Assembly: GCA_021373175.1 (NCBI GenBank)
Contig: JAJFTE010000077.1
Coordinates: forward strand, 1 to 45,364
DNA length: 45,364 nucleotides
Source: Actinomycetes bacterium
GTDB lineage: Bacteria; Actinomycetota; Coriobacteriia; Anaerosomatales; Anaerosomataceae
Reading direction: 5' to 3'
Within the stretch, counting starts at the first letter, position 1. Each line of letters begins with the position of its first letter. Position numbers and translations under genes: made by a program. Of this stretch, positions 19,060-27,369 are shown one piece after another. The notes beneath the pieces are model-generated. The model was given only the letters and a program-made list of their open reading frames with translations, had not been told where the DNA came from and made no database searches.

Positions 19060-20265
19060 CTACGTAGCACGAAGAGCGCCGTCATGGGCGTCGACGAACT
19101 CCTTGTAGATCTTCACCAGTTCTTTGTCGAAAAGCGAGCGGTTGAACTCGACCGCTTTCGCGCGCACGGTCGGCAGCAGCGCCGCCGCATCCTCGCGGGA
19201 GACCGCGATGCCATATTCAGCAAGCTTCATTTCGATGGTCTTGGAGCCCGAGTGCTTGCCAACGACGATCTGCCGCTCAAGGCCGACTTCGTCAGGCGGG
19301 AAGATCTCGTACGTCTTCGGGTTCTTCATGACACCATCGGCGTGGATGCCGCTTTCATGCGCGAAGATATTGCTGCCGACGATCGGCTTCCACGCCGGAA
19401 TCGTGCGGCCGGCGGCGCGCATGACGAAGTCGGTGACCTCGTGGAAGATCGTGGTGTCGGTGCCCAGATCCACACCCTCCAGGTACTTGAGCGCCATCAC
19501 GACCTCATCGAGCGCCGCGTTGCCCGCGCGCTCCCCAAGGCCGCCGATGGTGACATTCACCCAGTTGGCTCCGGCGTGGATGCCCGCAAGCGCGTTGGCG
19601 ACCGCCATGCCGAAGTCGTTGTGCGTGTGCATCTCGACCTCAAGACCGGTCTCGTCGATGAGCGCCTTCACGACCTGGTACATGCGGAACGGCTCCATGG
19701 CACCGATGGTGTCGCAGAATCTGATGCGGTCGGCGCCCTCGGCTTGCGCGGCTTTCGCATACTCGATCAGGAAGCCGAACTCGGTGCGCGATGCGTCCTC
19801 GGCATTGACCGAGACGTACACGCCCTTGCTCTTCGCGAAGGCGACGCACTCGCGAATGGACTTGATCACCCACGGGCGGTCCTTCTGCAGTTTCGTCTTG
19901 ATGTGGATGTCGCTCGTGGCGAGCGATATGGCCACGGCGTCGCAGCCACAGTCGATCGAGGTCTGGATGTCCGGAATCGCGGCGCGGTTCCAGCCGAGGA
20001 TCGACGCGTTGAGCCCCATGTGCGCGATCTCTTCGATGACCTCACGCTCGTCGCCACCCATAACCGGGATGCCGGCTTCGATCTGCTGAACCCCGAGCCT
20101 GTCGAGCATCCGGGCGATCTTCAACTTCTCATCGTTGGTGAACACGACGCCAGCGGTCTGCTCACCGTCGCGAAGCGTGGTATCGTCGATCTTGATCTGG
20201 ACGTCTTTCATCTTGCTGTCGATCGGCAAGAGCGCGTCGAGTTCCATGACTTTCGTGCGTTCCAA
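19060..20265 (-). CDS. Homocitrate synthase / Re-citrate synthase family protein
   Basis: 401 aa, a DRE-TIM metallolyase with [20 protein letters not shown] at the start of the barrel, EMHTHNDFGMAVANALAG as metal site, and a NifV-like C-terminal extension. It lacks the LeuA allosteric domain, so it is not a canonical 2-isopropylmalate synthase. Family members make homocitrate (NifV, lysine pathway) or, in some anaerobes, citrate with Re stereochemistry. Because the cassette ends in an enzyme with the isocitrate signature, citrate formation from oxaloacetate and acetyl-CoA is favoured here by context, not proved. The start is TTG at 20265: GAGGAGGG lies seven bases upstream, whereas ATG at 20247 has no site. 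It is the first gene of the cassette. Confidence 0.72.
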   Translation of the reverse strand: MERTKVMELDALLPIDSKMKDVQIKIDDTTLRDGEQTAGVVFTNDEKLKIARMLDRLGVQQIEAGIPVMGGDEREVIEEIAHMGLNASILGWNRAAIPDIQTSIDCGCDAVAISLATSDIHIKTKLQKDRPWVIKSIRECVAFAKSKGVYVSVNAEDASRTEFGFLIEYAKAAQAEGADRIRFCDTIGAMEPFRMYQVVKALIDETGLEVEMHTHNDFGMAVANALAGIHAGANWVNVTIGGLGERAGNAALDEVVMALKYLEGVDLGTDTTIFHEVTDFVMRAAGRTIPAWKPIVGSNIFAHESGIHADGVMKNPKTYEIFPPDEVGLERQIVVGKHSGSKTIEMKLAEYGIAVSREDAAALLPTVRAKAVEFNRSLFDKELVKIYKEFVDAHDGALRAT

Positions 20266-20335
20266 GACAAGTCCCTCCTCGTGCGGACAGCCCTTGCTGG
20301 GACGAGGTCAACCGTACAGCTGAGCGATGGAACAA

Positions 20336-20351
20336 CGGCGTCTGGACGCCG
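20336..20351. promoter_or_regulatory. 16-bp palindrome in the leader of the citrate cassette
   Basis: CGGCGTC-TG-GACGCCG, a perfect 7-bp inverted repeat with a 2-base centre, lies between the predicted -10 and the TTG start of the first cassette gene. It suits a dimeric repressor operator better than a terminator, as the centre is too short for a stable loop. Confidence 0.4.
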
Positions 20352-20372
20352 GTCGTGATTCGCGGAAAATCC

Positions 20373-20401
20373 AGTGTACGCTACGAGCGGAGTACCGACA
20401 A
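20373..20401 (-). promoter_or_regulatory. Promoter of the synthase-hydratase-dehydrogenase cassette
   Basis: On the minus strand TTGTCG (20401-20396) and TACACT (20378-20373) are separated by 17 bp. The leader would be about 100 nt and contains the palindrome at 20336-20351. Confidence 0.55.
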
Positions 20402-20482
20402 CGCACAAACGGCGCTTTTCGTCAGTGCATCCTGCCGATTGGAGCGCCTGCGCGTACGCGCCGACACATACCGGGAGCGCAC

Positions 20483-20992
20483 ATGCCAACGATGATTCGC
20501 ACGGCCGTCCCGCAGGACGCGCCAGCGATCGCAGCGATCTACAACCATGCGGTTCTCACCACCACGGCCACCTTCGACACTGAGCCGAAATCCGTCGAGA
20601 ACCGGCTGGAGTGGCTCGCCGGACGGGCGCGCCGGCATCCGGTGATCGTTGCCGAGCACGATGGTTTCGTCGTTGGCTGGGGCGCCCTGTCCCCTTGGTC
20701 GGATCGGCCCTCATATGCCGCCACGGTCGAGATCTCGGTCTACGTCGATCCCGACCACCGCCGCGAGGGGCTCGGGACAGCGCTTTCACGCGAACTGCTG
20801 CGTATGGCGCCCGTCATCGGCATCCACACCGTGCTTTCGCGGATATCTTCCGAGAACGCCGCCAGCCTCGCGATGGCCGAGCGCCTTGGGTTCACGACAG
20901 TCGGCACGATGCACGAGGTCGGACGCAAGTTCGACCGCTGGCTGGACGTCGTCATGCTTGAGCGCATCGTCGCTGCACGTCCGCACGTCTGA
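20483..20992 (+). CDS. GNAT N-acetyltransferase, phosphinothricin-acetyltransferase type
   Basis: 169 aa. A single GNAT domain. The N-terminal motif IRTAVPQDAPAIAAIYNHAV and the segment TATFDTEPKS are characteristic of the Pat/Bar/methionine-sulfoximine acetyltransferase group; the acetyl-CoA loop is DHRREGLGTAL. Substrates of this group are small amino compounds such as methionine sulfoximine; the actual one is unknown. ATG at 20483 has GGGAG upstream, although the frame opens at 20327. It is divergent from the citrate cassette and 58 bp before the ferredoxin gene. Confidence 0.82.
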   Translation: MPTMIRTAVPQDAPAIAAIYNHAVLTTTATFDTEPKSVENRLEWLAGRARRHPVIVAEHDGFVVGWGALSPWSDRPSYAATVEISVYVDPDHRREGLGTALSRELLRMAPVIGIHTVLSRISSENAASLAMAERLGFTTVGTMHEVGRKFDRWLDVVMLERIVAARPHV

Positions 20993-21050
20993 TTCGACAG
21001 CGGCCGGGGTACTTTCCCGGTGTCAATACCCCACGCCGGGAGGTGGAGCG

Positions 21051-21245
21051 ATGAGGCCGATCGTAGACAGGGATCTTTGTATCGGCTGCGGGCTGTGCGA
21101 GGACACCTGCCCAGAGGTCTTCGCCATCGGCGATGACGGGATCGCGTACGTGATCGACGAACAACCGGCCCCCGAGACCTATCCCGATATAGAGGCCTGC
21201 GTCGAGCTGTGTCCCGTGGTCGCGATCAGCGTCACGACCTCGTAG
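21051..21245 (+). CDS. Single-cluster [4Fe-4S] ferredoxin
   Basis: 64 aa. Cluster motif CIGCGLCEDTCPEVF near the N-terminus and CVELCP near the C-terminus supply the four ligands; the second ferredoxin cluster is missing, as in the short clostridial-type or Desulfovibrio-type ferredoxins. Cytoplasmic low-potential electron carrier. The ATG at 21051 follows GGGAGGTGGAG. The gene is short and flanked by unrelated genes, so its redox partner cannot be told from context. Confidence 0.9.
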   Translation: MRPIVDRDLCIGCGLCEDTCPEVFAIGDDGIAYVIDEQPAPETYPDIEACVELCPVVAISVTTS

Positions 21246-21250
21246 CGAGT

Positions 21251-22558
21251 TCAGTAGCCGGACGCCGCAGTGAGTTCGTAGAGCCGCTCGACGGCGTCGA
21301 CGACGTGCTCGAGGGCGTGCGGTTGTACGTCCGCCACGCAGTTGCGACCCAATCGCTGTCGCAGCGCGCCGTCGGTCACAACGCGCTCGATCGCGCGCGC
21401 GAACGCCTGCTCGTCGAAGGGCGGGACCACGATGCCGTCCCGGCCAGTGCGCACGATCTCCGGGATCGCGAGCGCCCTTACCCCTACGACCGGCAGCCCT
21501 GCAGCCATCGCCTCAAGCAGCACGACTCCTTGCGTCTCGATCGTACTGGCAGTGACGAAGCAGTCGTACTCCCGGTACAGTGCGGCAAGCTCGGTCCGAT
21601 CGATGAAGCCGAGAAAGCGAACCCGGGATGAGAGTCCGAGCTTGCCGACGAGGAGCTCCAGACTCTTGCGGGCGGGTCCGTCGCCGGCGATGTCCAGGAC
21701 CACGCCCGGGAGCGTCGGCGCGATGCGCGCGAACGCCCGAAGGAGAACATCGACGTTCTTCTCGGGACCGAGTCGGCCTGCATGCAGAATCCGCCCGGAT
21801 GCCTCGTACGATTCCTTGCGCGGCATCAGGTCGAGATCGATGCCGTTGCTGATGTGATTGACGGGAGCTGTCACGCCATGCCGCATCAACTCGCGCTTGA
21901 GCGTGAGCGACGGTGTCACGACCTGGTTCGCAAGGTTGTAGAGCATCCGCGTGTAGCGCCAGGCCAGACGCGTGGTGAACTCGGGCCGTTCCGCCTCGAT
22001 CTGATCGGTCGCGCCGAGCAGCGCGTCCACCACGTCGTCGGCCTCCTGTTCGATGAGTGCCCGGGAACGCACGATCCGCTGCCACGCGCCAGACGCGATC
22101 AACCGCTCAAAGACCATGGAGTTCGTGATCCGATCCTGCAGACTGTCGATGCCCAGAAGCCGCGAGGGCTCCACGTACTGCATGAAGTCAGGGATGTATG
22201 TGTGGTAGGTCTGGATGTTGGGCAAGCGCATCGCGCGGCAGGCGAGCAGGGCGACGACCCCTATCGACAGCGGCGTATGTATGTGCACGACATCGGGCTC
22301 GAAACCTGACAGCTGCCGGGACATCGACATGATCGTGGGAAGCGCGATGTGCGTGGCCTTGTTCGTGACGAAGCTGAAGCTCGGATAGCGCCGTACGCTT
22401 ATCCGATCGACGGGCGCGTCTTCGTACGGTCCGTATTTGGGTGCGATGATGAGAATCTCGTGTCCCCGGGACGCCAAGATCCGGGTGTGGGCGCCGATGG
22501 TTGTCACAACACCGTTGACTTCCGGCGCGAACGTATCCGTCACGTATGCTATGCGCAC
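21251..22558 (-). CDS. GT4-family glycosyltransferase
   Basis: 435 aa, GT-B fold. The N-terminal domain begins MRIAYVTDTFAPEVNGVVTT, typical of GT4 enzymes that glucosylate diacylglycerol or phosphatidylinositol. The C-terminal donor domain has HAGRLGPEKNVDVLLRAFA and the E-x7-E-type motif STIETQGVVLLEAMAAGLPV. Likely acts at the cytoplasmic membrane face on a lipid acceptor, which is inference from the subfamily. The start is GTG at 22558 with AAGGTGAG upstream, four bases after the GNAT stop. It is the last gene of the NYN-led operon. Confidence 0.85.
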   Translation of the reverse strand: MRIAYVTDTFAPEVNGVVTTIGAHTRILASRGHEILIIAPKYGPYEDAPVDRISVRRYPSFSFVTNKATHIALPTIMSMSRQLSGFEPDVVHIHTPLSIGVVALLACRAMRLPNIQTYHTYIPDFMQYVEPSRLLGIDSLQDRITNSMVFERLIASGAWQRIVRSRALIEQEADDVVDALLGATDQIEAERPEFTTRLAWRYTRMLYNLANQVVTPSLTLKRELMRHGVTAPVNHISNGIDLDLMPRKESYEASGRILHAGRLGPEKNVDVLLRAFARIAPTLPGVVLDIAGDGPARKSLELLVGKLGLSSRVRFLGFIDRTELAALYREYDCFVTASTIETQGVVLLEAMAAGLPVVGVRALAIPEIVRTGRDGIVVPPFDEQAFARAIERVVTDGALRQRLGRNCVADVQPHALEHVVDAVERLYELTAASGY

Positions 22559-22562
22559 GGTC

Positions 22563-23381
22563 TCACCTTTCTGGCTGGACCATATCGACCCGCGTGTACA
22601 CGATCCGGAAGCCGAGACGCTCCATGTTGCGTTGCGAACCGCTCCCCGGGTACGACTCGGTGACCGCCAAGCCGCAACCGGCTTCGCGAGCAAGCTGCAG
22701 TCGACGGCGCTGCATCGCCGTCTGAATGCCTCGGCCACGAAATCTCGCACCGGTCGTATCCGCCGAGAACCACCCCACGCCCTCTCGGATCGCGAGCTCT
22801 CCGGTGCCCGCCGGCTCTCCGTCGACCCACGCCAGCAGGCGCACGATGTCCTCCTGCACGGCGACGGCATCTCCAAGCCGCAGCTCGGCGCCCGTGGACT
22901 CTCCGTTCACGGCGAACCCCCGGGCGACCTCCCGGCCCCAGAGCGCAGCGTCGTCGGCCTCCACGATGCGGATGTCGACGGCTGGATCAGGCTCGGGCAA
23001 CACATCGCTGTCCAGGATCTCACGCACGAGCATATTCTCGAAGCCATCCACCGCGTATCCCCGACGCGAGAGCTCCGCAACAAGCGAGGCGTCGGCAAGC
23101 GGGCAGACGTTGACGCGCACGCGTGCGCCGTGCCGGGCGAAGAACGCCTCGATCCGGTCGATATGAGCGGGAAGAACGGGTCCGGCGAATCCCAGCCCCG
23201 ACACCTCGTTGAGCGGCCCGCCAGGAGTGCAGAACGCCGCACAACCACCCGCCACCCATATCGCCTCGGCATCGTCCTCGGGATGCGCGCGTGACGCCGC
23301 ACGCGCGAAGCGCTCGTTCTCGGCGGCGGAGAGGCGCTCCAGGCGTGCGGCAAGGGCCGCGTCCGCGAACACAACCGGCAT
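22563..23381 (-). CDS. GNAT acetyltransferase with N-terminal extension
   Basis: 272 aa. The C-terminal half (about 138-268) is a GNAT domain with the acetyl-CoA loop GARFRGRGIQTAMQ and a downstream SGSQRNMERLGFRIV. The N-terminal half resembles a degenerate second GNAT-like lobe, beginning with an alpha-helical region. Substrate unknown. It starts right after the D-cysteine desulfhydrase-like gene and ends four bases before the glycosyltransferase. Confidence 0.75.
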   Translation of the reverse strand: MPVVFADAALAARLERLSAAENERFARAASRAHPEDDAEAIWVAGGCAAFCTPGGPLNEVSGLGFAGPVLPAHIDRIEAFFARHGARVRVNVCPLADASLVAELSRRGYAVDGFENMLVREILDSDVLPEPDPAVDIRIVEADDAALWGREVARGFAVNGESTGAELRLGDAVAVQEDIVRLLAWVDGEPAGTGELAIREGVGWFSADTTGARFRGRGIQTAMQRRRLQLAREAGCGLAVTESYPGSGSQRNMERLGFRIVYTRVDMVQPER

Positions 23382-23383
23382 CG

Positions 23384-24535
23384 TCAGTTCCCTTCCCCGT
23401 CCAACGGCTGAACGCCGGTCTCGAAGAACACGCGGGCTTCCTCGGGCAATGCACGGTAGTCTACGCCAGCGGTAAGCGTGGCGATATCTCGAGAATTGTA
23501 GGTGTCCCAGAACAGCACGGTCTGGCCCTCAAGCGCTCCGGACCGCGCATCGGCGATAAGCGCCGACATCGTCTTGCCGGTGTACGTTCCGTCCAGAACC
23601 AGGTCTTCCTCGGCAGCAGCCAGGCGCACCGCCTCCATGCCACGTGGCGTGAAACAGGCGTACCCCTCGCCGAGGAACCCCTCGACGATCTCGACGCGAA
23701 CGCGCGACGCAAGCTCCGGTGGAATCGAAGGATCACCGGCACGAAGTGTGCCGGCGCTTGAAGCCAGCAGCTCCCGAAACGCTCGCTCACCGGCCATCGT
23801 GTCCGGCACCACGCTCACGGCGCGGACGAGAGGTCGCACTCCTGCGAGCGCCAGACCAAGCGCGATGCCGGCCGCGGTCCCCATCGAACCGAGTGCCACA
23901 TACACCACATCGGGCTCGGGCAAGCTGCCCTCGGCCACCTGCTCCGCAAGCTCGAATCCCGCGTTCACGAACCCTGCCGTACTCATCGGCGTGGTACCGC
24001 CGAACGGGATGAAGTAGGGTTCCGCCTCCCCGCGCTCGCGAATCGTCGTGCTGAGTTCTGCCGCGTCGCGCATCGCTGAATCACGGTCGGCACACATGCG
24101 CACGGACGCGCCGACAGCGAGGTGACCGAGCAGATTGCGCCGCACGTAGGAGGCGTTCGGCTGCGGGGTGAGTATCGACGTCACCTCGAAGCCGAGGGCC
24201 GTGCCGTAGATGGCGGTCGCGAGCGCATGGTTCGAACCCGCGGCGCCGAACGTGATCAGCTGTCTTGAGCCTCGCGCCAGCGCGTCGCCAAGCACGATCT
24301 CGAGCTTGCGCACCTTGTTTCCGCCGAATGGCAGCGCACTCAGGTCATCGCGTTTGACGTACAGCGAACCGGCGCCGATCGCGGCGGCCAGGTGCGGCGC
24401 CTCATCCACGGCCGTCGGCCACAGGCCGAGGGGAGCTCTTGGCAGCGCACCCGCTAATCGGGGATACGCCGAGAAAAGCGGATACGGACGCTGCCCAGGC
24501 GTTACCAGGGCAACGGACACGTGCGAATCCGTCAT
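23384..24535 (-). CDS. D-cysteine desulfhydrase / ACC-deaminase-family PLP enzyme
   Basis: 383 aa, fold-type II PLP enzyme. The Schiff-base lysine lies in LPFGGNKVRKLE (about residue 73), the SNHALATA loop binds the substrate carboxylate, and GSMGTAAGIALG holds the phosphate. The family includes D-cysteine desulfhydrase and 1-aminocyclopropane-1-carboxylate deaminase; the substrate cannot be assigned. The protein is 40-50 residues longer than most at the N-terminus. The start ATG at 24535 overlaps the NYN gene stop by 4 bp. Confidence 0.75.
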   Translation of the reverse strand: MTDSHVSVALVTPGQRPYPLFSAYPRLAGALPRAPLGLWPTAVDEAPHLAAAIGAGSLYVKRDDLSALPFGGNKVRKLEIVLGDALARGSRQLITFGAAGSNHALATAIYGTALGFEVTSILTPQPNASYVRRNLLGHLAVGASVRMCADRDSAMRDAAELSTTIRERGEAEPYFIPFGGTTPMSTAGFVNAGFELAEQVAEGSLPEPDVVYVALGSMGTAAGIALGLALAGVRPLVRAVSVVPDTMAGERAFRELLASSAGTLRAGDPSIPPELASRVRVEIVEGFLGEGYACFTPRGMEAVRLAAAEEDLVLDGTYTGKTMSALIADARSGALEGQTVLFWDTYNSRDIATLTAGVDYRALPEEARVFFETGVQPLDGEGN

Positions 24536-25350
24536 TTCTTCTCCGAAAACCCCACAACGACCCAGGTTCCGGAACGCTGATCCGTCCGCAGCGTGATCAG
24601 GCCGAGCCTCTCGGCATCCTGCAGCAGCTCCGAGAACGAACGGTACCCGTAGCTCGCCTCGGAGAACTGCGGCTGCTTGCGCTTCATCGTGTCCTTGACC
24701 ATTGATGAGTACATCACGTCTTTGTTCTCGCGCTGGAGGGCCTGGATCGATTCCGTGAGCAGTGCGATCGCCGGGCGCTTCGCCTTGGGAACGGTCGTCG
24801 CCGGCACGCGAGGTGCTGCGACCGGGCCCTGCACGATGTCCTCGTAGTAGATGAACTCATCGCAGTTGGCGGCAAGAAGGTCACTTGTGGAATCCTTCAT
24901 CCCCACCCCGATGACGGACTTGCCGTTCTCCTTGAGCTTGGCAACGAGCGGCGTGAAATCAGAGTCGCCTGACACCACGACGAACGTGTCGATGTGTTCC
25001 TTGGCGTAGCACAGGTCTAGCGCATCCACAGCGAGCTGGATGTCGGCGTAGTTCTTGCCGGTCATTCCGCGCTCGGGGATCTCCATCATCTGGATGCCCA
25101 GATCGTGCATGACCTCGCGGTACTTCGAGAAGCGGCCCCAGTCGGCGTACGCACGCTTGACGATGACCTTGCCCTTCTCTACCAATCGCTCGATGACGAG
25201 CCGAACCTCGAAGCCGGAGTCACCTGTCGGCTTCGGGAGCCGCCGGCTGCGTCCTCCGGGAGCACTTGCGGGGGCGCCGGAGCGTTCGTAGCCAAGCGCA
25301 AGATTCTCGAAGTCTATGAGCACGGCAAGTGAATGTGCTTCGTCTGCCAT
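24532..25350 (-). CDS. NYN-domain protein with C-terminal LOTUS/OST-HTH domain
   Basis: 272 aa. The NYN (PIN-like nuclease) domain spans about residues 7-165, with acidic active-site residues in VLIDFENLALG, the aspartates of YADIQLAVDALDL and VVSGDSDFTPLV. The C-terminal part (about 195-272, ending SGTWVVVGF) fits a LOTUS/OST-HTH fold, an RNA/G-quadruplex-binding winged helix. NYN-LOTUS proteins (LabA/DUF88 group) are thought to act on RNA; no target is known. It leads a four-gene operon whose other members are metabolic, and has a strong GGGAGG site before ATG 25350. Confidence 0.85.
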   Translation of the reverse strand: MADEAHSLAVLIDFENLALGYERSGAPASAPGGRSRRLPKPTGDSGFEVRLVIERLVEKGKVIVKRAYADWGRFSKYREVMHDLGIQMMEIPERGMTGKNYADIQLAVDALDLCYAKEHIDTFVVVSGDSDFTPLVAKLKENGKSVIGVGMKDSTSDLLAANCDEFIYYEDIVQGPVAAPRVPATTVPKAKRPAIALLTESIQALQRENKDVMYSSMVKDTMKRKQPQFSEASYGYRSFSELLQDAERLGLITLRTDQRSGTWVVVGFSEKK

Positions 25351-25420
25351 GATTCCTCCCGGTAGATAGTGGACAGCGTTCTCCCTGCCCCTTGTCCATC
25401 GTACACCACTCCGTACGGAA

Positions 25421-25445
25421 GAGAGCGACCCGCAGGGTCGCTCTC
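25421..25445 (-). terminator. Terminator hairpin after the minor-pilin operon
   Basis: A perfect 11-bp stem (GAGAGCGACCC with GGGTCGCTCTC) and a 3-base loop lie 16 bases past the last pilin gene. The following sequence (TTCCGT) is only weakly T-rich. Confidence 0.7.
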
Positions 25446-25460
25446 AGACTGACTCGGCGC

Positions 25461-26738
25461 CTACTGCTCTACCCAGGTCGACACCTTAAGAGAGCCATCG
25501 CGGAGCATCGGGTAATAGGGCGGCGGATACAGCTCAAGCCTGGGATCGTAGATGTAGCTCCTCTGACGGAACCCGGCGGTGACGGTGTTACCCGAGTACA
25601 GCGCGAAATAGCCATACGTGTTGTACGCCATGGAGCCCCGGATCGTGATCTTTGACTTCGTCACCCCTGAGCGATAGTCGCCGTAGATGGTGCCGGTCTG
25701 TGCAAGCATCGCCGCATCGAGCTCCATGACCTGCGGCATGCCCGGATACCACGAAGGCACGATGATGCTTCGCTGCGAGACGAGGCCGCACGTGAACGGA
25801 CGGTTCGGCTGAGAAGGCGCCAGATCGTCCGCGACGTAGATGTCGCGCGCACCGCCGATGGTGACCATCGTCGAGTAGTTGCCTTGCACCCATACGTCTT
25901 CGTCGAAGAAGAGAACGCCCTGGGACGGCACCGTGAGGGTTCGGATCAGCGTCGTCACAAGGTTGCCGGTGGTCGTGCCGCCCGTGACCTTTTCCACCCG
26001 CGCGCTGCTACCGTTCAGGATCACCCTGAACCCGTAGCCGCCGGAGTTGTTGAAGTACGCGCTCGAGGCCGTGGCCACCGTCCTCATATTCGCCATGTCC
26101 ACGGTCACCTGGCTGAAGTCTATCCTCGGCACATGCGCCTCGTAGCCCTGGTCGAACGTTCCGCCGCCGCTCACATTGCCCGATGCGGACACCTTGCCGG
26201 TGACGTGGCCGGAGTTGACGACGTTACCGTTGCTGCGGACCTTGCCATCGATCACGGCATCCGCACCGATGTTGAGGTCAGCGTTGGAGAGGAACATGTA
26301 CTCGGCATAGGTCGGGAACCGAACCGAGGCCACCACGATCCGCGTGACGCTCATCGACGGGATCGTGCCCGTCGCGGTGAGCTGCAGCGGCACGTTTTGC
26401 GCCGGAGCCACAGCCGTCACCGTCCACACGCCGTCTTCTTGCGAGGTAGGGCCGAGCGTCGGATGGTTCACGAAGTAGGACGGGTCTCGGCGCAGTTCGT
26501 ACAGGTAGGCGTTCAGCCCGGCGTCCGCCATATGGAGCGCCTTCGTTCGGCCCTCCTGCGACCGGGTGTTGGATACGAGATTGTTCGCCAGGATGATGAT
26601 CATCGTGGCGAGCAGGAACAGGATCGCCGAGACGGCCACCACCGTCGCGAGCGCGATACCGCTATCGTCACGCAGGTAGGCGCGCAAGCCCGGCAGCTTC
26701 GTTCGTATTCTCGATAGCATGCGTGTCCCCATCAGCAC
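25461..26738 (-). CDS. PilX-like type IV pilus assembly protein
   Basis: 425 aa. An N-terminal prepilin-like signal DDSGIALATVV precedes a long hydrophobic helix (about 27-52); the Glu normally at position 5 is absent, as in GspK/PilX-type initiator pilins. A large extracytoplasmic region follows, with repeated beta segments (for example NADLNIGADAVIDGKVRSNG) that resemble a right-handed beta-helix. ATG at 26738 is used; ATG at 26720 is also possible. It lies eight bases after the PilW-like gene and is the last of three pilin genes. Confidence 0.75.
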   Translation of the reverse strand: MLMGTRMLSRIRTKLPGLRAYLRDDSGIALATVVAVSAILFLLATMIIILANNLVSNTRSQEGRTKALHMADAGLNAYLYELRRDPSYFVNHPTLGPTSQEDGVWTVTAVAPAQNVPLQLTATGTIPSMSVTRIVVASVRFPTYAEYMFLSNADLNIGADAVIDGKVRSNGNVVNSGHVTGKVSASGNVSGGGTFDQGYEAHVPRIDFSQVTVDMANMRTVATASSAYFNNSGGYGFRVILNGSSARVEKVTGGTTTGNLVTTLIRTLTVPSQGVLFFDEDVWVQGNYSTMVTIGGARDIYVADDLAPSQPNRPFTCGLVSQRSIIVPSWYPGMPQVMELDAAMLAQTGTIYGDYRSGVTKSKITIRGSMAYNTYGYFALYSGNTVTAGFRQRSYIYDPRLELYPPPYYPMLRDGSLKVSTWVEQ

Positions 26739-26745
26739 ATCACGC

Positions 26746-27369
26746 CTAGTCGATCGTGTTGTGAACGGCGCGGATCTTCACCCATGTCGACAAATCGACG
26801 AAAGCCGTCGTCCTGTTGACGGTCTTGCCGCTCACCAGCCGCAGCTTTACCGCAGAGATGTCCTCCGGGTGACCGCTGCTGACCTCATGAGCGGGATCCT
26901 CGTTGTCGTAGTACGTGAAGACGTTGCCCGTGAAGCCACTGTCAAGCGAGCCCGCGACCACGACCTCGGGACTCGGTGACCCGAAAGTGTACGGGGGAAC
27001 GCTTACGGTGGATCTAGCCTCAGATCGGTAAAGCGTCTGACCCTGCACCCGATACTCGATGAGCTCAGGAACGCCGTCGTGATCCACATCAGCATAGAAC
27101 GCGCACTGCCTCGGCTGCGCCCTTAAGAACACGCCATGGCCGTCGACGATCTCCTGAGCCTGTCGCAACTCCCGCGTGATCCGATCCATGACCACGCGGT
27201 TCTCATCTGCCGCGATCGTTTTTGCCTCCAGCGTATCGGCGCTCGAGTTGACCGCGCCCATCACCATGTACACGAGCCCAAGCACCATTCCCATGAGCAG
27301 GGTGACGACCAGCATCTCAGTGAGGGTGAACCCCTCGTCGCTGCGTATGCGTCGGCTCACCATGGCCAT
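26746..27369 (-). CDS. PilW/GspJ-like minor pseudopilin
   Basis: 207 aa. The prepilin peptidase site DEG|FTLTEMLVV (cleavage after Gly13) with Glu at +5 and a hydrophobic helix of about 25 residues are clear. The rest is a pseudopilin globular domain containing an Asp-rich DVDHDGVPEL stretch that may bind calcium. The start overlaps the upstream pilin gene by 13 bp; the frame gives ATG 27369 or 27363, and no good ribosome site is seen, so translation is probably coupled. Confidence 0.82.
   Translation of the reverse strand: MAMVSRRIRSDEGFTLTEMLVVTLLMGMVLGLVYMVMGAVNSSADTLEAKTIAADENRVVMDRITRELRQAQEIVDGHGVFLRAQPRQCAFYADVDHDGVPELIEYRVQGQTLYRSEARSTVSVPPYTFGSPSPEVVVAGSLDSGFTGNVFTYYDNEDPAHEVSSGHPEDISAVKLRLVSGKTVNRTTAFVDLSTWVKIRAVHNTID

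Noticed and set aside
19060-20265. Second leuA (2-isopropylmalate synthase)
   Set aside because: The C-terminal LeuA allosteric domain is missing and the motifs are NifV/Re-citrate-synthase-like.
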